From CAYFZO01 sp964347615 (GTDB lineage: Bacteria > Pseudomonadota > Gammaproteobacteria > Poriferisulfidales > Oxydemutatoraceae): a stretch of DNA of 64,000 bases. The notes beneath the pieces are model-generated. The model made no database searches. It worked only from the letters and a program-made list of their open reading frames with translations, and was not told the origin of the DNA. Location of the stretch: NCBI GenBank assembly GCA_964347615.1, contig CAYFZO010000008.1, positions 1 through 64,000 on the forward strand, in the 5' to 3' direction. Of the stretch, positions 51,086 through 59,868 are shown in pieces. Each line of letters begins with the position of its first letter. Position 1 is the first letter of the stretch. The position numbers and the translations under genes are program-made.

Positions 51086-51233
51086 TGGGGCGCCTAAGAT
51101 ACCCCATCGGCGGCGGCGGCACCCGTCGCGGGAGGTCACGTCGGTGCTGGGGCTCAGACCGTCCGTAATTGGTCGACGTCAAACTCAAATCCTCTTGATA
51201 TTGATTTCCGGAGCGAACGTATCGCTTACGTTT

Positions 51234-52085
51234 CTACCTTCTATCCAGAGCTTTGTGACTGAACGGGGTGAGGAAACGTTGCACGCGCCGGAATCGTCCG
51301 GCTCGCTTTTTCTCACGGACGTCGAGCTCGCCCCATTGCCGTTCGAACGTCCGTTCGGCGTAACCGTAAATCTCATAGTCGGCCCAGTTGAGTTCCTTGA
51401 AGCGGGCGATCACTTCGCGGCTCAGGCTGGATAGGGAGCCTTCAGGACGCCTGGTTACATTGTGTGTCAGATAGGGGCGGAGAGGGAGTTTCAGTTTGCG
51501 GGAAAGAAGGAAAACCGAATCGACGTTTCTTTCGGTCAAGCCGATGAAGGCGAATTGCTCCCGCAGCCTGGTTTTGACCTGTTCCACCAGATCCGAGGTC
51601 ATCGGTTGTGGGTCGTGCGTGCGGAGAGGATCGGAGAACAAACGCACCGAAGGGTTGTCGATCAGGAAATCCTTGACGTCGTCGTGCTGGATCAGGAATT
51701 TCTCCAATGTGATTTTCTTTTCGATGAACCTGCGGTGCCAGCGATGTCCTGACCATCGCAGGACGTGACTGTAATTTGAAATCGCCTTCGGCAAGGGGTC
51801 GCGAAAGCAAGTGAAGTAGATGCACGGGCGCGACGTTGCACGGTGAATGACGCCCGTCGGAATGTGCCCGCTGATGAAGTCGAGTGCATTCCTTTGATTT
51901 GCCGGCTTGTCGAGAAATCGTTCCTGCAGCTGATCTGGGTCGCTGATGCGGGCGTTTTTTCGGAAGTATCTTTTCAGATAACGGTAAATCGTGGTGCCGC
52001 CGGTTTTCGGGACGTGGACGAACACGACAACGGGGGGTGTGTTCGAATCGAAAGAAGTGACGATGCCGGATTTCATCGGTTTCAC
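51234..52085 (-). CDS. Sulfotransferase family 2 protein, array copy 2
   Basis: 283 aa. The start is GTG 52085, at the position of the ATG in copies 1 and 3 (TTG at 52100 is an alternative). Same PAPS-binding motifs (HVPKTGGTTIYRYL; CFRDPLPKAISNYSH). The core (about 51354-51913) matches copies 1 and 3 base for base. Differences cluster in the first ~60 residues (KRYFRKNARISDPDQLQ, where copy 1 reads RKRFPKNIRISNPDHLQ) and in the last ten. Spacer and hairpin upstream are also duplicated. Confidence 0.85.
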   Translation of the reverse strand: MKPMKSGIVTSFDSNTPPVVVFVHVPKTGGTTIYRYLKRYFRKNARISDPDQLQERFLDKPANQRNALDFISGHIPTGVIHRATSRPCIYFTCFRDPLPKAISNYSHVLRWSGHRWHRRFIEKKITLEKFLIQHDDVKDFLIDNPSVRLFSDPLRTHDPQPMTSDLVEQVKTRLREQFAFIGLTERNVDSVFLLSRKLKLPLRPYLTHNVTRRPEGSLSSLSREVIARFKELNWADYEIYGYAERTFERQWGELDVREKKRAGRFRRVQRFLTPFSHKALDRR

Positions 52086-52104
52086 GGAGTCAGCACACAA
52101 TAAA

Positions 52105-52128
52105 CGGCGACGGCTTCGGTCGTCGTCG
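52105..52128 (-). terminator. GC hairpin between sulfotransferase copies 2 and 3
   Basis: Same element as 51062-51085, with a G-T pair in place of one G-C pair. The stem is conserved by wobble, which suggests selection on structure. Confidence 0.5.
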
Positions 52129-52283
52129 TGAAGCGCAGAAGATACCTCAGTGGGGGATACCTCACCGGGAGCGGCGGCACCCGTCGCGGGAGGTCACGTC
52201 GGTGTTGGGGTTCAGACCGTCCGTAATTGGTCGACGTCAAACTCGAATCCTCTTGATATTGATTTCCGGAGCGAACGCGTCAC

Positions 52284-53141
52284 TTACGTTTCTACTATAT
52301 ACGGAGCTTTGTGGCTGAGCGGGGTGAGGAAACGTTGTACGCGCCGGAATCGTCCGGCTCGCTTCTTTTCACGGGCGTCGAGCTCGCCCCATTGCCGTTC
52401 GAACGTCCGCTCGGCGTAACCGTAAATCTCATAGTCGGCCCAGTTGAGTTCCTTGAAGCGGGCGATCACTTCGCGGCTCAGGCTGGATAGGGAGCCTTCA
52501 GGACGCCTGGTTACATTGTGTGTCAGATAGGGGCGGAGAGGGAGTTTCAGTTTGCGGGAAAGAAGGAAAACCGAATCGACGTTTCTTTCGGTCAAGCCGA
52601 TGAAGGCGAATTGCTCCCGCAGCCTGGTTTTGACCTGTTCCACCAGATCCGAGGTCATCGGTTGTGGGTCGTGCGTGCGGAGAGGATCGGAGAACAAACG
52701 CACCGAAGGGTTGTCGATCAGGAAATCCTTGACGTCGTCGTGCTGGATCAGGAATTTCTCCAATGTGATTTTCTTTTCGATGAACCTGCGGTGCCAGCGA
52801 TGTCCTGACCATCGCAGGACGTGACTGTAATTTGAAATCGCCTTCGGCAAGGGGTCGCGAAAGCAAGTGAAGTAGATGCACGGGCGCGACGTTGCACGGT
52901 GAATGACGCCCGTCGGAATGTGCCCGCTGATGAAGTCGAGTGCATTCCTTTGATTTGCCGGCTTGTCGAGAAATCGTTCCTGCAGCTGATCTGGGTCGCT
53001 GATGCGGGCGTTTTTTCGGAAGTATCTTTTCAGATAACGGTAAATCGTGGTGCCGCCGGTTTTCGGGACGTGGACGAACACGACAACGGGGGGTGTGTTC
53101 GGGTCGAAGGAAGCGACGATGCCGGATTTCATCGGTTTCAT
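52284..53141 (-). CDS. Sulfotransferase family 2 protein, array copy 3
   Basis: 285 aa from ATG 53141 (TTG at 53156 in frame). Nearly the same protein as copy 2: the N-terminus differs at only a few residues, the core is identical, and the C-terminus ends LSHKAPYIVET. Motifs as in copy 1. The close match to copy 2 suggests that these two arose from the latest duplication. Confidence 0.85.
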   Translation of the reverse strand: MKPMKSGIVASFDPNTPPVVVFVHVPKTGGTTIYRYLKRYFRKNARISDPDQLQERFLDKPANQRNALDFISGHIPTGVIHRATSRPCIYFTCFRDPLPKAISNYSHVLRWSGHRWHRRFIEKKITLEKFLIQHDDVKDFLIDNPSVRLFSDPLRTHDPQPMTSDLVEQVKTRLREQFAFIGLTERNVDSVFLLSRKLKLPLRPYLTHNVTRRPEGSLSSLSREVIARFKELNWADYEIYGYAERTFERQWGELDAREKKRAGRFRRVQRFLTPLSHKAPYIVET

Positions 53142-53160
53142 GGAGTTAGCACGCAATAAA

Positions 53161-53184
53161 CGGCGACGGCTTCGGTCGTCGCCG
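53161..53184 (-). terminator. GC hairpin between sulfotransferase copies 3 and 4
   Basis: The best version of the repeated hairpin: arms CGGCGACGGC and GTCGTCGCCG around TTCG, fully paired with one G-T. It lies directly 5' of copy 3 on the minus strand. Confidence 0.5.
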
Positions 53185-53324
53185 TGAGGCGCCTAAGATA
53201 CCCCATTGGGAGCGGCGGCACCCGTCGCGGGAGGTCACGTCGGTGTTGAGGTTCAGACCGTCCGCAATTGGTCGACGCCAAACTCAAATCCTCTCGATAT
53301 TGATTTCCGGAGCGAACGCATCGC

Positions 53325-54176
53325 TTACATTTCTACTATATCCGGGGCTTTGCGATTGAACGGGGTGAGGAAACGTTGCATGCGCCGGAATCGCCCGGCT
53401 CGCTTCTTTTCACGGACGTCGAGCTCGCCCCATTGCCGTTCGAACGTCCGTTCAGCGTAACCGTAAATCTCATAGTCGGCCCAGTTGAGTTCCTTGAAGC
53501 GGGCGATCACTTCGCGGCTCAGGCTGGATAGGGAGCCTTCAGGACGCCTGGTTACATTGTGTGTCAGATAGGGGCGGAGAGGGAGTTTCAGTTTGCGGGA
53601 AAGAAGGAAAACCGAATCGACGTTTCTTTCGGTCAAGCCGATGAAGGCGAATTGCTCCCGCAGCCTGGTTTTGACCTGTTCCACCAGATCCGAGGTCATC
53701 GGTTGTGGGTCGTGCGTGCGGAGAGGATCGGAGAACAAACGCACCGAAGGGTTGTCGATCAGGAAATCCTTGACGTCGTCGTGCTGGATCAGGAATTTCT
53801 CCAATGTGATTTTCTTTTCGATGAACCTGCGGTGCCAGCGATGCCTTGGCCATCGCAGGACGTGGCCGTAATTTGAAATCGCCTTCGGCAAGGGATCGCG
53901 GAAGCAAGTTAAGTAGATGCACGGGCGCGACGTTGCACGGCGGATGGCGTCCGTCGGGACGTGTCCGCTGATGAAGTCGAATGCATCCCTTTGATCTGCC
54001 GGTTTGTCGAGAAACAGCTTTTGCAGCTGATCCGTGCTGTCGATGCGGAGGTTTTTTCGGAAGAATCTTTTCAAATAACGGCAAACCGTGGCGCCGCCGG
54101 TTTTCGGGACGTGGACGAACACGACGACGGGGCGAGCTTCCGGATTGGAAGAAACGGTGATATCAGATTGGGTCAT
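53325..54176 (-). CDS. Sulfotransferase family 2 protein, array copy 4
   Basis: 283 aa, ATG 54176. It is the most divergent copy at the N-terminus (MTQSDITVSSNPEARPVVVF; TDQLQKLFLDKPADQRDAFD) and is probably the ancestral one. From about position 53844 down to 53454 its sequence becomes identical to the other three, which looks like gene conversion of an internal block. PAPS motifs are kept (HVPKTGGATVCRYL; CFRDPLPKAISNYGH). It follows fccB by 50 bp in the same direction and may be read from the fcc transcript. Confidence 0.85.
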   Translation of the reverse strand: MTQSDITVSSNPEARPVVVFVHVPKTGGATVCRYLKRFFRKNLRIDSTDQLQKLFLDKPADQRDAFDFISGHVPTDAIRRATSRPCIYLTCFRDPLPKAISNYGHVLRWPRHRWHRRFIEKKITLEKFLIQHDDVKDFLIDNPSVRLFSDPLRTHDPQPMTSDLVEQVKTRLREQFAFIGLTERNVDSVFLLSRKLKLPLRPYLTHNVTRRPEGSLSSLSREVIARFKELNWADYEIYGYAERTFERQWGELDVREKKRAGRFRRMQRFLTPFNRKAPDIVEM

Positions 54177-54226
54177 GCTGCCTTATCCAGGTGCGCCGCC
54201 GGCGCCTTGCGGAGCGGAAACAAGGT

Positions 54227-55501
54227 TCAGGCAAACATGTCGTGCACGATGTTTTCGAACCAGCTGTAGGCGTATTCGGCTTCGCGTTGCTTTATTGCTG
54301 GAGAAGCGTCGGCTGGCGACAGACCGCCCGCTACTTTCTTGATCGAGCTTTTGTCTTCGGCGAGGCGGTACACCGCCGCGACGGAAATGCCGTATCCGGG
54401 GGCCGCAATGCTGTAGCAGGTATTCACGTACGACGGGGTCCCGACGGGTTCGCCTTTGAGCAGCGAGACCACCGCCGCCGCGCAGACTTTCGCTGCCGAA
54501 TTCGCGGCGTAACCCGACTTCGGTAAGGCGTTCGCGATGCTTGCGTCGCCGACGATATGCACGCCGGGCCGCAGCTTGGATTCAAAAGTGTCGAGGTGAA
54601 CCGGGCACCAGCCGCTGTCGTCGGTTACGCCGGCGGCGTGCGCGATGTGTCCCGCTTTTTGCGGCGGGATAACGTTGACGACGTCGGCTTTGAGGTCTTC
54701 GAGCTCGGTCGAGACGAGTTTTTCCTTGATCGAGACGCCGACCACGCCGCTGCCGGTGTCGGACCTCGGGCGCCATTCGATCATGCCGTCGTAGAGCTCC
54801 TTCCACGCTTGGGTGAATAAGCCTTGCTTCGAGAATTTGTCCTTTGCGTCAATCACCATGATTTTCGACTTGGGCTTGTGGCTTTTCAGGTAGTGGGCAA
54901 TCTGGCAGGTTCTTTCATAAGGTCCCGGCGGGCAGCGGAAAGGATTGCCGGGGGGGGCGATGATGACCAGTCCGCCGTCGTCCATGGCCTTGAGCTGGTT
55001 GAACAGCAACGTGGTCTGTGCGCCGGCCTTGTAGGCGTGCGGCATCGCTTCGGCGGCTTTCTCGTCGTATCCTTCGATTGCATCCCAGAGGAAATCGATG
55101 CCGGGGGACAGCACCAGGCGGTCGTATTGGAGCTTGCCGCCGCTTGCCGTGGCGACCGTTTTCTTTGAGACGTCCACTCCGACCGCTTTGTCGTGCACGA
55201 CGTTGACGCCGTGCGCGGACAAGCCCGTGTAGTTGAATTTCAGGGTTTCGACGTCGCGTTCACCGCCGAGCACTTCGTTGCTCATGAAGCAGGTGTAGTA
55301 GTGCTCGTTCATCTCGACCAGCGTCACGTCGATTGACGGGTCGCCCATCTTGACGTATTTGGCGACGATTGCGCCGCCGGCGCCGCCGCCGACCACGACC
55401 ACCTTTTTCGTCGCGCCGGACGCGACGTACGGAAAGGAAAGGCCGGCTGCAGCCGACGCGCCCGCGGCCTTGATGAAGTTGCGTCTGTTCAGTTTGGGCA
55501 T
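54227..55501 (-). CDS. fccB: Flavocytochrome c sulfide dehydrogenase, flavoprotein subunit
   Basis: 424 aa. Oxidises sulfide to sulfur in the periplasm and passes electrons to the FccA haems. It has a Tat signal (NRRNFIKAAGASAAAGL), an FAD-binding GxGxxG (VVVGGGAGGAIVAKYV near residue 36), NPFRCPPGPYERTC near 186-199 (C190, C199) and NTCYSIAAPGYGIS with C362. Two of these cysteines would form the redox disulfide (C161/C337 type). C-terminal FAD site: GVHIVGDASIANALPKSGYAANS. The fccA gene lies 14 bp upstream. Confidence 0.94.
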   Translation of the reverse strand: MPKLNRRNFIKAAGASAAAGLSFPYVASGATKKVVVVGGGAGGAIVAKYVKMGDPSIDVTLVEMNEHYYTCFMSNEVLGGERDVETLKFNYTGLSAHGVNVVHDKAVGVDVSKKTVATASGGKLQYDRLVLSPGIDFLWDAIEGYDEKAAEAMPHAYKAGAQTTLLFNQLKAMDDGGLVIIAPPGNPFRCPPGPYERTCQIAHYLKSHKPKSKIMVIDAKDKFSKQGLFTQAWKELYDGMIEWRPRSDTGSGVVGVSIKEKLVSTELEDLKADVVNVIPPQKAGHIAHAAGVTDDSGWCPVHLDTFESKLRPGVHIVGDASIANALPKSGYAANSAAKVCAAAVVSLLKGEPVGTPSYVNTCYSIAAPGYGISVAAVYRLAEDKSSIKKVAGGLSPADASPAIKQREAEYAYSWFENIVHDMFA

Positions 55502-55515
55502 TTCCGTTCCCTCCT

Positions 55516-56187
55516 TTACTTGGCGCTGCCGTAGTAGTGAATCAATTGCTCAAAGCCCTTTTCACCGTACTCTTCGCGCACCTCTTTCATCTTGGTTTTC
55601 ATTTTCTTGGGCATCGCTCTTTTCCCGTCGGCGTAGTCCTGAAAGGTGTAGCGCAGGTAGGGCACCCATTGTCCGGCGAGCAAGCCGACGTCGTCTTTCG
55701 GCGAGAATCCGCCGTCCTCGTGGCATTTATCGCACTTCGCGTTGTGCAGCTTCCTGCCTGCTTCGGCCATCGCCGGGTCGGCCTCCTGGCTGACGGGCTG
55801 AGGTTCTTGCGCCGCGAAATAATCGGCCAACACTTCGATTTCCTCGACGGTGTAGCCGCTTGCAAGCCGCGACATGATGGTACTGTAGCGAGGGAAGGCC
55901 TCGACGTCCTCAAAGTCTTCTCCGCGTTCGTCGATTGCTTTTTCCAAGGCTTCGTCGTCGTCGTGAAACTTATACGCAAGCATTGCGCCGATCAGGTAGT
56001 TGCGGGTGAGGCCGGCAAGCGAGGGGATCGCGGGACCCGCGCTGACGCCGCTCGTTCCGTGGCACGCGACGCAGGTATTTACCAGCATATCGGACGTCGC
56101 CATCTTCTCGTCCGCGGCTGAGGCGAGGTTCACGAACGCCGCGCCGGCGACCATCAATGCGGCGGGCGGTATGAGTTTTCTGAGCAT
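55516..56187 (-). CDS. fccA: Dihaem cytochrome c subunit of sulfide dehydrogenase
   Basis: 223 aa with a Sec signal (AALMVAGAAFVNLASAADE). It has two haem c motifs, CVACH (C39-H43) and CDKCH near residue 150, each followed by a Met-bearing segment. That is the class I dihaem layout of FccA. It takes electrons from FccB in the periplasm. It depends on the Ccm system encoded at 57.1 kb for haem attachment. The order fccA-fccB with 14 bp between indicates an operon. Related dihaem c4-type cytochromes look similar, but context decides. Confidence 0.88.
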   Translation of the reverse strand: MLRKLIPPAALMVAGAAFVNLASAADEKMATSDMLVNTCVACHGTSGVSAGPAIPSLAGLTRNYLIGAMLAYKFHDDDEALEKAIDERGEDFEDVEAFPRYSTIMSRLASGYTVEEIEVLADYFAAQEPQPVSQEADPAMAEAGRKLHNAKCDKCHEDGGFSPKDDVGLLAGQWVPYLRYTFQDYADGKRAMPKKMKTKMKEVREEYGEKGFEQLIHYYGSAK

Positions 56188-56418
56188 CGGTCCTCCTGAG
56201 TTAAGGCCTTGTACTTTTCCGCGAGGTCTCCACGCCGGACGTCTCGTGCAGCAGGCTGCGGCTGTTCAGGTGAAGCATCCTCGGATGCGAAACCGCGGCT
56301 GACGGAAGTCTGTCGAACCTCATTCTGCCACAAGGCGACCCGGTGTCAAACAAGCACGGCGAGGGAAAAGGGCCTGGGATTTCCCGCAAGGCGTGAGGTT
56401 TCGGGCGGGAAGCCGCAA
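56188..56418. other. Intergenic region upstream of fccA
   Basis: 231 bp with no gene. It probably carries the fccAB promoter, but I could not pick clear boxes. Confidence 0.35.
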
Positions 56419-56934
56419 TCACGGCTCGATCGGTTCCTTGTGTGCGACGCCGTGGTGGCACTCGATGCAAGTGCGGCCTTCCTTCTCGGCTCGCCGGTGC
56501 TTTTTGCGTGCGTCGCGCGACTGCTCTTGGAGGTCCATCGCCTCGGCGGTATGGCAGCTGCGGCACTCACGTGAGTCGGTCGCGGTCATCTTTGCCCAGA
56601 CCCGGTTCGCCATCCTCCAGCGGTGGGCCTCGAACTTTTCCTTATCGTCGATGGTGCCCGCGATCTCGTGCCAGACGTCCTTTGCCGCAAGCAGCTTGGC
56701 GTGGAGCTTCGGCAGGATGGGGTGAGGCACGTGGCAGTCGCGGCACTCGGCGCGCACTCCGGACGGATTGGAGTAATGCATCGATTCCATCCATTCCGCC
56801 TTGACCCACTGCATCGAATGACACGAAGTGCAGAATTGCGTCGTGTTGGTGGTCTCGAGCGCCGCCGAAAACCCGACCGAAACGACGGCGCCCGCGACAA
56901 TCAATGCGACTATCGTTAGGATGCCGAAGTTCAT
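56419..56934 (-). CDS. NapC/NirT-family tetrahaem cytochrome c
   Basis: 171 aa. One N-terminal membrane anchor (residues ~5-24) is followed by a periplasmic domain with four haem motifs: CTSCH (C35-H39), CRDCH (~64), CRSCH (~124) and CIECH (~155). The MQWVKAEWMESMHYSN stretch between haems 1 and 2 is typical of NapC/NirT/TorC-type quinol dehydrogenases, which move electrons between the quinone pool and periplasmic enzymes. It could link FccAB or another reductase to the quinone pool (inference). It is divergent from ccmA. Confidence 0.85.
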   Translation of the reverse strand: MNFGILTIVALIVAGAVVSVGFSAALETTNTTQFCTSCHSMQWVKAEWMESMHYSNPSGVRAECRDCHVPHPILPKLHAKLLAAKDVWHEIAGTIDDKEKFEAHRWRMANRVWAKMTATDSRECRSCHTAEAMDLQEQSRDARKKHRRAEKEGRTCIECHHGVAHKEPIEP

Positions 56935-57057
56935 GGACTTTGGGGTGGCCCGCTTGGCTTACGTCTCTGAGTCGGTGGCATTTCTCGGCGGCGGGGCGGC
57001 TGCGTCGCCGCGCCGTTGGCTTTATGATTGCTTCACTCCCGACCTGAGTCAAGTATA

Positions 57058-57095
57058 TTGACAGGCTTTCCCTATACCCTTTTAGCGATAACCTT
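57058..57095 (+). promoter_or_regulatory. Possible ccm operon promoter
   Basis: A perfect TTGACA (57058-57063) lies 36 nt before the ccmA ATG. The -10 at the proper spacing is poor (TTTAGC). Weak evidence. Confidence 0.25.
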
Positions 57096-57098
57096 TTG

Positions 57099-57794
57099 AT
57101 GCACGCGTCCTTTGCCGAGAGGCGGTCTTCGTCCGCCGTCCTGACCGTCCGCGGTCTCGATCTGTCCCGCGGCGGGCGACGGATCTGCGACGGGCTTGGG
57201 TTCACCGTCGGCGCGGGCGAGAGGCTTGAGATCACCGGCGCGAACGGCACCGGAAAAACCTCTTTGTTGCGGGTGCTGGCGGGCTTGTCCGAGGCGCACG
57301 CGGGGGAGGTCCTGTGGCGGGGCGAGCGTTGCGCCGCGACGCGGGCGCGTTATCTGAGCGAGCTGAGCTACGTCGCACACAAGACCGGCCTGAAAGCCGA
57401 GCTCAGCGCGCGTGAGAACTTGGAATTTTATGCCGGCTTGAAAGCCCCGGGCGGCTTGGGCGGTTCGGCTCCTCGGCGGGTCGCTGCGGCAATCGAGCGG
57501 CTCGGCCTTGCCGGTTTCGCCGACGTTCCGTGCGGTGCCCTGTCTGAAGGCCAGCGCCGACGCGCCGCGTTGGCGCGCCTGCCGCTCGAAGGTGCCCGCT
57601 TGTGGTTGCTCGACGAACCGGCAGCGACGCTCGACCGCGAAGGCGTCGGGGTGCTCGAACGCCTGCTCGACGAACACCGACTCAACGGTGGGGTCGCCGT
57701 CGTCGCGACCCATCAGCCGCTCGGCGGAGAAGGCGCGGTACGCCGGCTCGAGTTGCCTCAGGGAGAAGCCGCGGCGGCGGAGGCGTCATGCTGA
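57099..57794 (+). CDS. ccmA: Haem exporter ATPase CcmA
   Basis: 231 aa from ATG 57099 (a TTG directly before it is not needed). ABC ATPase of the CcmAB complex that releases holo-CcmE. Walker A GANGTGKTSLL near residue 46, signature LSEGQRRRAALARL near 145, Walker B LWLLDEPAATLD near 167. It overlaps ccmB by 7 nt. Leads the ccmABCDEFGHI operon. Confidence 0.94.
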   Translation: MHASFAERRSSSAVLTVRGLDLSRGGRRICDGLGFTVGAGERLEITGANGTGKTSLLRVLAGLSEAHAGEVLWRGERCAATRARYLSELSYVAHKTGLKAELSARENLEFYAGLKAPGGLGGSAPRRVAAAIERLGLAGFADVPCGALSEGQRRRAALARLPLEGARLWLLDEPAATLDREGVGVLERLLDEHRLNGGVAVVATHQPLGGEGAVRRLELPQGEAAAAEASC

Positions 57795-58447
57795 GGGCGG
57801 CTTTCGCGCTGGCGCGGCGTGATTTGCTTGCGGCGTCGCGGCGTCGCGCGGCGTGGGCTGAGCCGTTCGCGTTCTTTACCGTCATCATGATCTTGTTTCC
57901 GCTCGCCCTGGACGCGGCGGTGCTCGAGAAAGCCGCGCCGGCAGTAATATGGATCTCGGTGTTGCTCGCCAATTTTCTCTCCCTTGAGAAGCTGTTACGA
58001 CCGGATTTTGATAATGGATCACTCGAACAGATCTTGATCGGGTCTTGCCCGCCGGCGGTCGCGGTACTGGTCAAGGTGCTGGTTCATTGGCTGATCGTCA
58101 GCGTCCCGCTGCTGGTGCTGGCACCGCTTTACGCGGCGTTGCTTTTCCTGTCGCCCGCCGCGGCGTGGGTTACGGTCGCGGCGCTTGCGTTCGGTACCCT
58201 GACCGTGAATTTGATCGGTGCGGCCGGTGCGGCGTTGGTGGTGACCTTGCACCGCAGCAGCCTGCTGAGCGGCTTGCTGGTGATGCCGCTGTATATCCCG
58301 ACTCTGATGTTCGGTGCGCACGCGACCGCCGCGGCTTCGTTCCCGGCTGCGTCGGGGCAGCTGGCGATGCTCGGTGCCATGCTAATATCGGCGCTGATTC
58401 TGGCGCCGCTCGCGGCCGCAGCCGCTTTGCGGGTGACCTTGGAGTGA
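57788..58447 (+). CDS. ccmB: Haem exporter membrane subunit CcmB
   Basis: 219 aa, ATG 57788. Six hydrophobic helices. Family stretches: MLRAAFALARRDLLAASRRR at the start, VLLANFLSLEKLLRPDFDNG near residue 60, LIGSCPPAVAVLVKVLVHW near 84. A longer upstream frame overlapping ccmA is not used. Pairs with CcmA. Confidence 0.94.
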   Translation: MLRAAFALARRDLLAASRRRAAWAEPFAFFTVIMILFPLALDAAVLEKAAPAVIWISVLLANFLSLEKLLRPDFDNGSLEQILIGSCPPAVAVLVKVLVHWLIVSVPLLVLAPLYAALLFLSPAAAWVTVAALAFGTLTVNLIGAAGAALVVTLHRSSLLSGLLVMPLYIPTLMFGAHATAAASFPAASGQLAMLGAMLISALILAPLAAAAALRVTLE

Positions 58448-58489
58448 GAGGGTTTCGAAAGCGCAGTTCCGGTTTCAAATAGGTTTGCT

Positions 58490-59218
58490 ATGTTTCTGTT
58501 CATTAAGCGTTTATCCTCCTTGGAGCTTGTCCATCACTGGGCGGGACGTCTGCTGCCGTGGGTGCTGGGCACGGGCTTCGCCCTGCTTGCCTGCGGCTTG
58601 TATTGGGGACTTTACGCGGCGCCGCCCGACTACCAGCAAGGCGAGGCTTACCGCATCATCTACGTTCACGTGCCCGCGGCTTGGCTTTCCTTGTTCGCCT
58701 ACGTGGTCATGGCGGCGGCGGGGGCGGCGGCTTTGGTGTGGCGGGTGAAGCTGGCCGAGATCGTGTGCGTGGAAAGCGCGCCGGTCGGAGCCTCGTTCAC
58801 CGCGCTGGCGCTGGTTACCGGCATGTTGTGGGGAAAACCGACGTGGGGCGCCTATTGGGTGTGGGACGCGCGCCTGACGTCGGAGTTGATCCTGCTGTTC
58901 CTGTATTTCGGCGTCATCGCGCTGCATTCGGCGATTCCCGACCCGCGCAAGGCGGCCCGCGCCGCGGGTCTTCTGGCCGTTATCGGGGTGGTCAACGTCC
59001 CGATCATCCATTACTCGGTGGTGTGGTGGAACACCCTGCACCAGGGGCCGACCGTAACGCGCTTCAGCGCACCCGCGGCGCACCTGAGCATGTTGCTGCC
59101 GCTGCTGTTCATGGCCGGCGTGTTCACGTGGCTTTATTTCGGCGCGTTGCTTGCGCGGGTGCGCAACGCGATCATCGAGCGCAGCCGCGACAGCCGCTGG
59201 CTGGCGAAAACCCTGTGA
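58490..59218 (+). CDS. ccmC: Haem handling protein CcmC
   Basis: 242 aa, six membrane helices. Loads haem onto CcmE. The tryptophan-rich periplasmic motif is WGKPTWGAYWVWDARLTSEL (near residue 112). Flanking histidines are HVPAAW near 60 and HQGPTV near 185. Overlaps ccmD by 4 nt. Confidence 0.95.
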   Translation: MFLFIKRLSSLELVHHWAGRLLPWVLGTGFALLACGLYWGLYAAPPDYQQGEAYRIIYVHVPAAWLSLFAYVVMAAAGAAALVWRVKLAEIVCVESAPVGASFTALALVTGMLWGKPTWGAYWVWDARLTSELILLFLYFGVIALHSAIPDPRKAARAAGLLAVIGVVNVPIIHYSVVWWNTLHQGPTVTRFSAPAAHLSMLLPLLFMAGVFTWLYFGALLARVRNAIIERSRDSRWLAKTL

Positions 59219-59388
59219 GCGCGTTCACCGACTGGCTCGCGATGGGCGGCTACGGTTGGTACGTGTGGCTCTCTTACGCCGCCGGTTTGCTGGTGCTGAT
59301 AATGAACGTCTGGTTGCCGTTGCGTTATCATCGGCGTTTACTTGAGCGTCGCAGGTCCGGCACCGGCGGCGGCGATGAAGGGAGCTGA
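59215..59388 (+). CDS. ccmD: Haem exporter protein CcmD
   Basis: 57 aa, GTG start at 59215 overlapping the ccmC stop (GTGA). Small single-helix membrane protein: FTDWLAMGGYGWYVWLSY is the family opening, then one hydrophobic helix and a basic cytoplasmic end (RYHRRLLERRR). Helps release holo-CcmE from CcmABC. Confidence 0.9.
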   Translation: MSAFTDWLAMGGYGWYVWLSYAAGLLVLIMNVWLPLRYHRRLLERRRSGTGGGDEGS

Positions 59389-59394
59389 GACTCG

Positions 59395-59856
59395 ATGTCG
59401 CCGAGACAAAAACAACGACTGGCTTTCGTGGCGATCGTGGCGACCGGCGCCGCCGCCGCGACCGCGCTCGTCCTGTATTCGCTTGAGCAGAATCTGCTGT
59501 ATTTCTACACCCCGAGCCAGATCGTGCGCGGAGAGACGCCCGAGCGCACGGTGAACGTCGGCGGCATCGTCGTCGCCGGCAGCGTACGCCACACCGAAGG
59601 CGAAGCCCCGACCGTACGCTTCAGCCTGACCGACACCGTCGAGACCGTGCCCCTGGTCTACACCGGCTTGTTGCCCGACTTGTTCCGTGAAGGGCAAGGC
59701 ATCGTCGCGACCGGGCGGGTAGGTGCCGACGGCGTGTTTGTCGCCGACCGGGTACTCGCCAAGCACGACGAGAACTACATGCCGCCGGAGGTTGCCGAAG
59801 CGATCGAGCAGGCCCGCGGCAAGCCGCTCGGCGTTGCGCCCGCAAGCGCTTTCTAG
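59395..59856 (+). CDS. ccmE: Haem chaperone CcmE
   Basis: 153 aa with an N-terminal membrane anchor and a periplasmic OB-fold. The covalent haem-binding histidine is H124 in LAKHDENYMPPEV. The TPSQI and VGGIVVAGSV stretches are typical. Carries haem from CcmC to CcmF/H. Confidence 0.96.
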   Translation: MSPRQKQRLAFVAIVATGAAAATALVLYSLEQNLLYFYTPSQIVRGETPERTVNVGGIVVAGSVRHTEGEAPTVRFSLTDTVETVPLVYTGLLPDLFREGQGIVATGRVGADGVFVADRVLAKHDENYMPPEVAEAIEQARGKPLGVAPASAF

Positions 59857-59868
59857 CTCTTAAAAACT

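Noticed and set aside
50419..53876. The same 96-aa and 90-aa antisense frames repeated in all four sulfotransferase genes
   Set aside because: They are repeated only because the sulfotransferase core is identical in all copies. No independent coding evidence.
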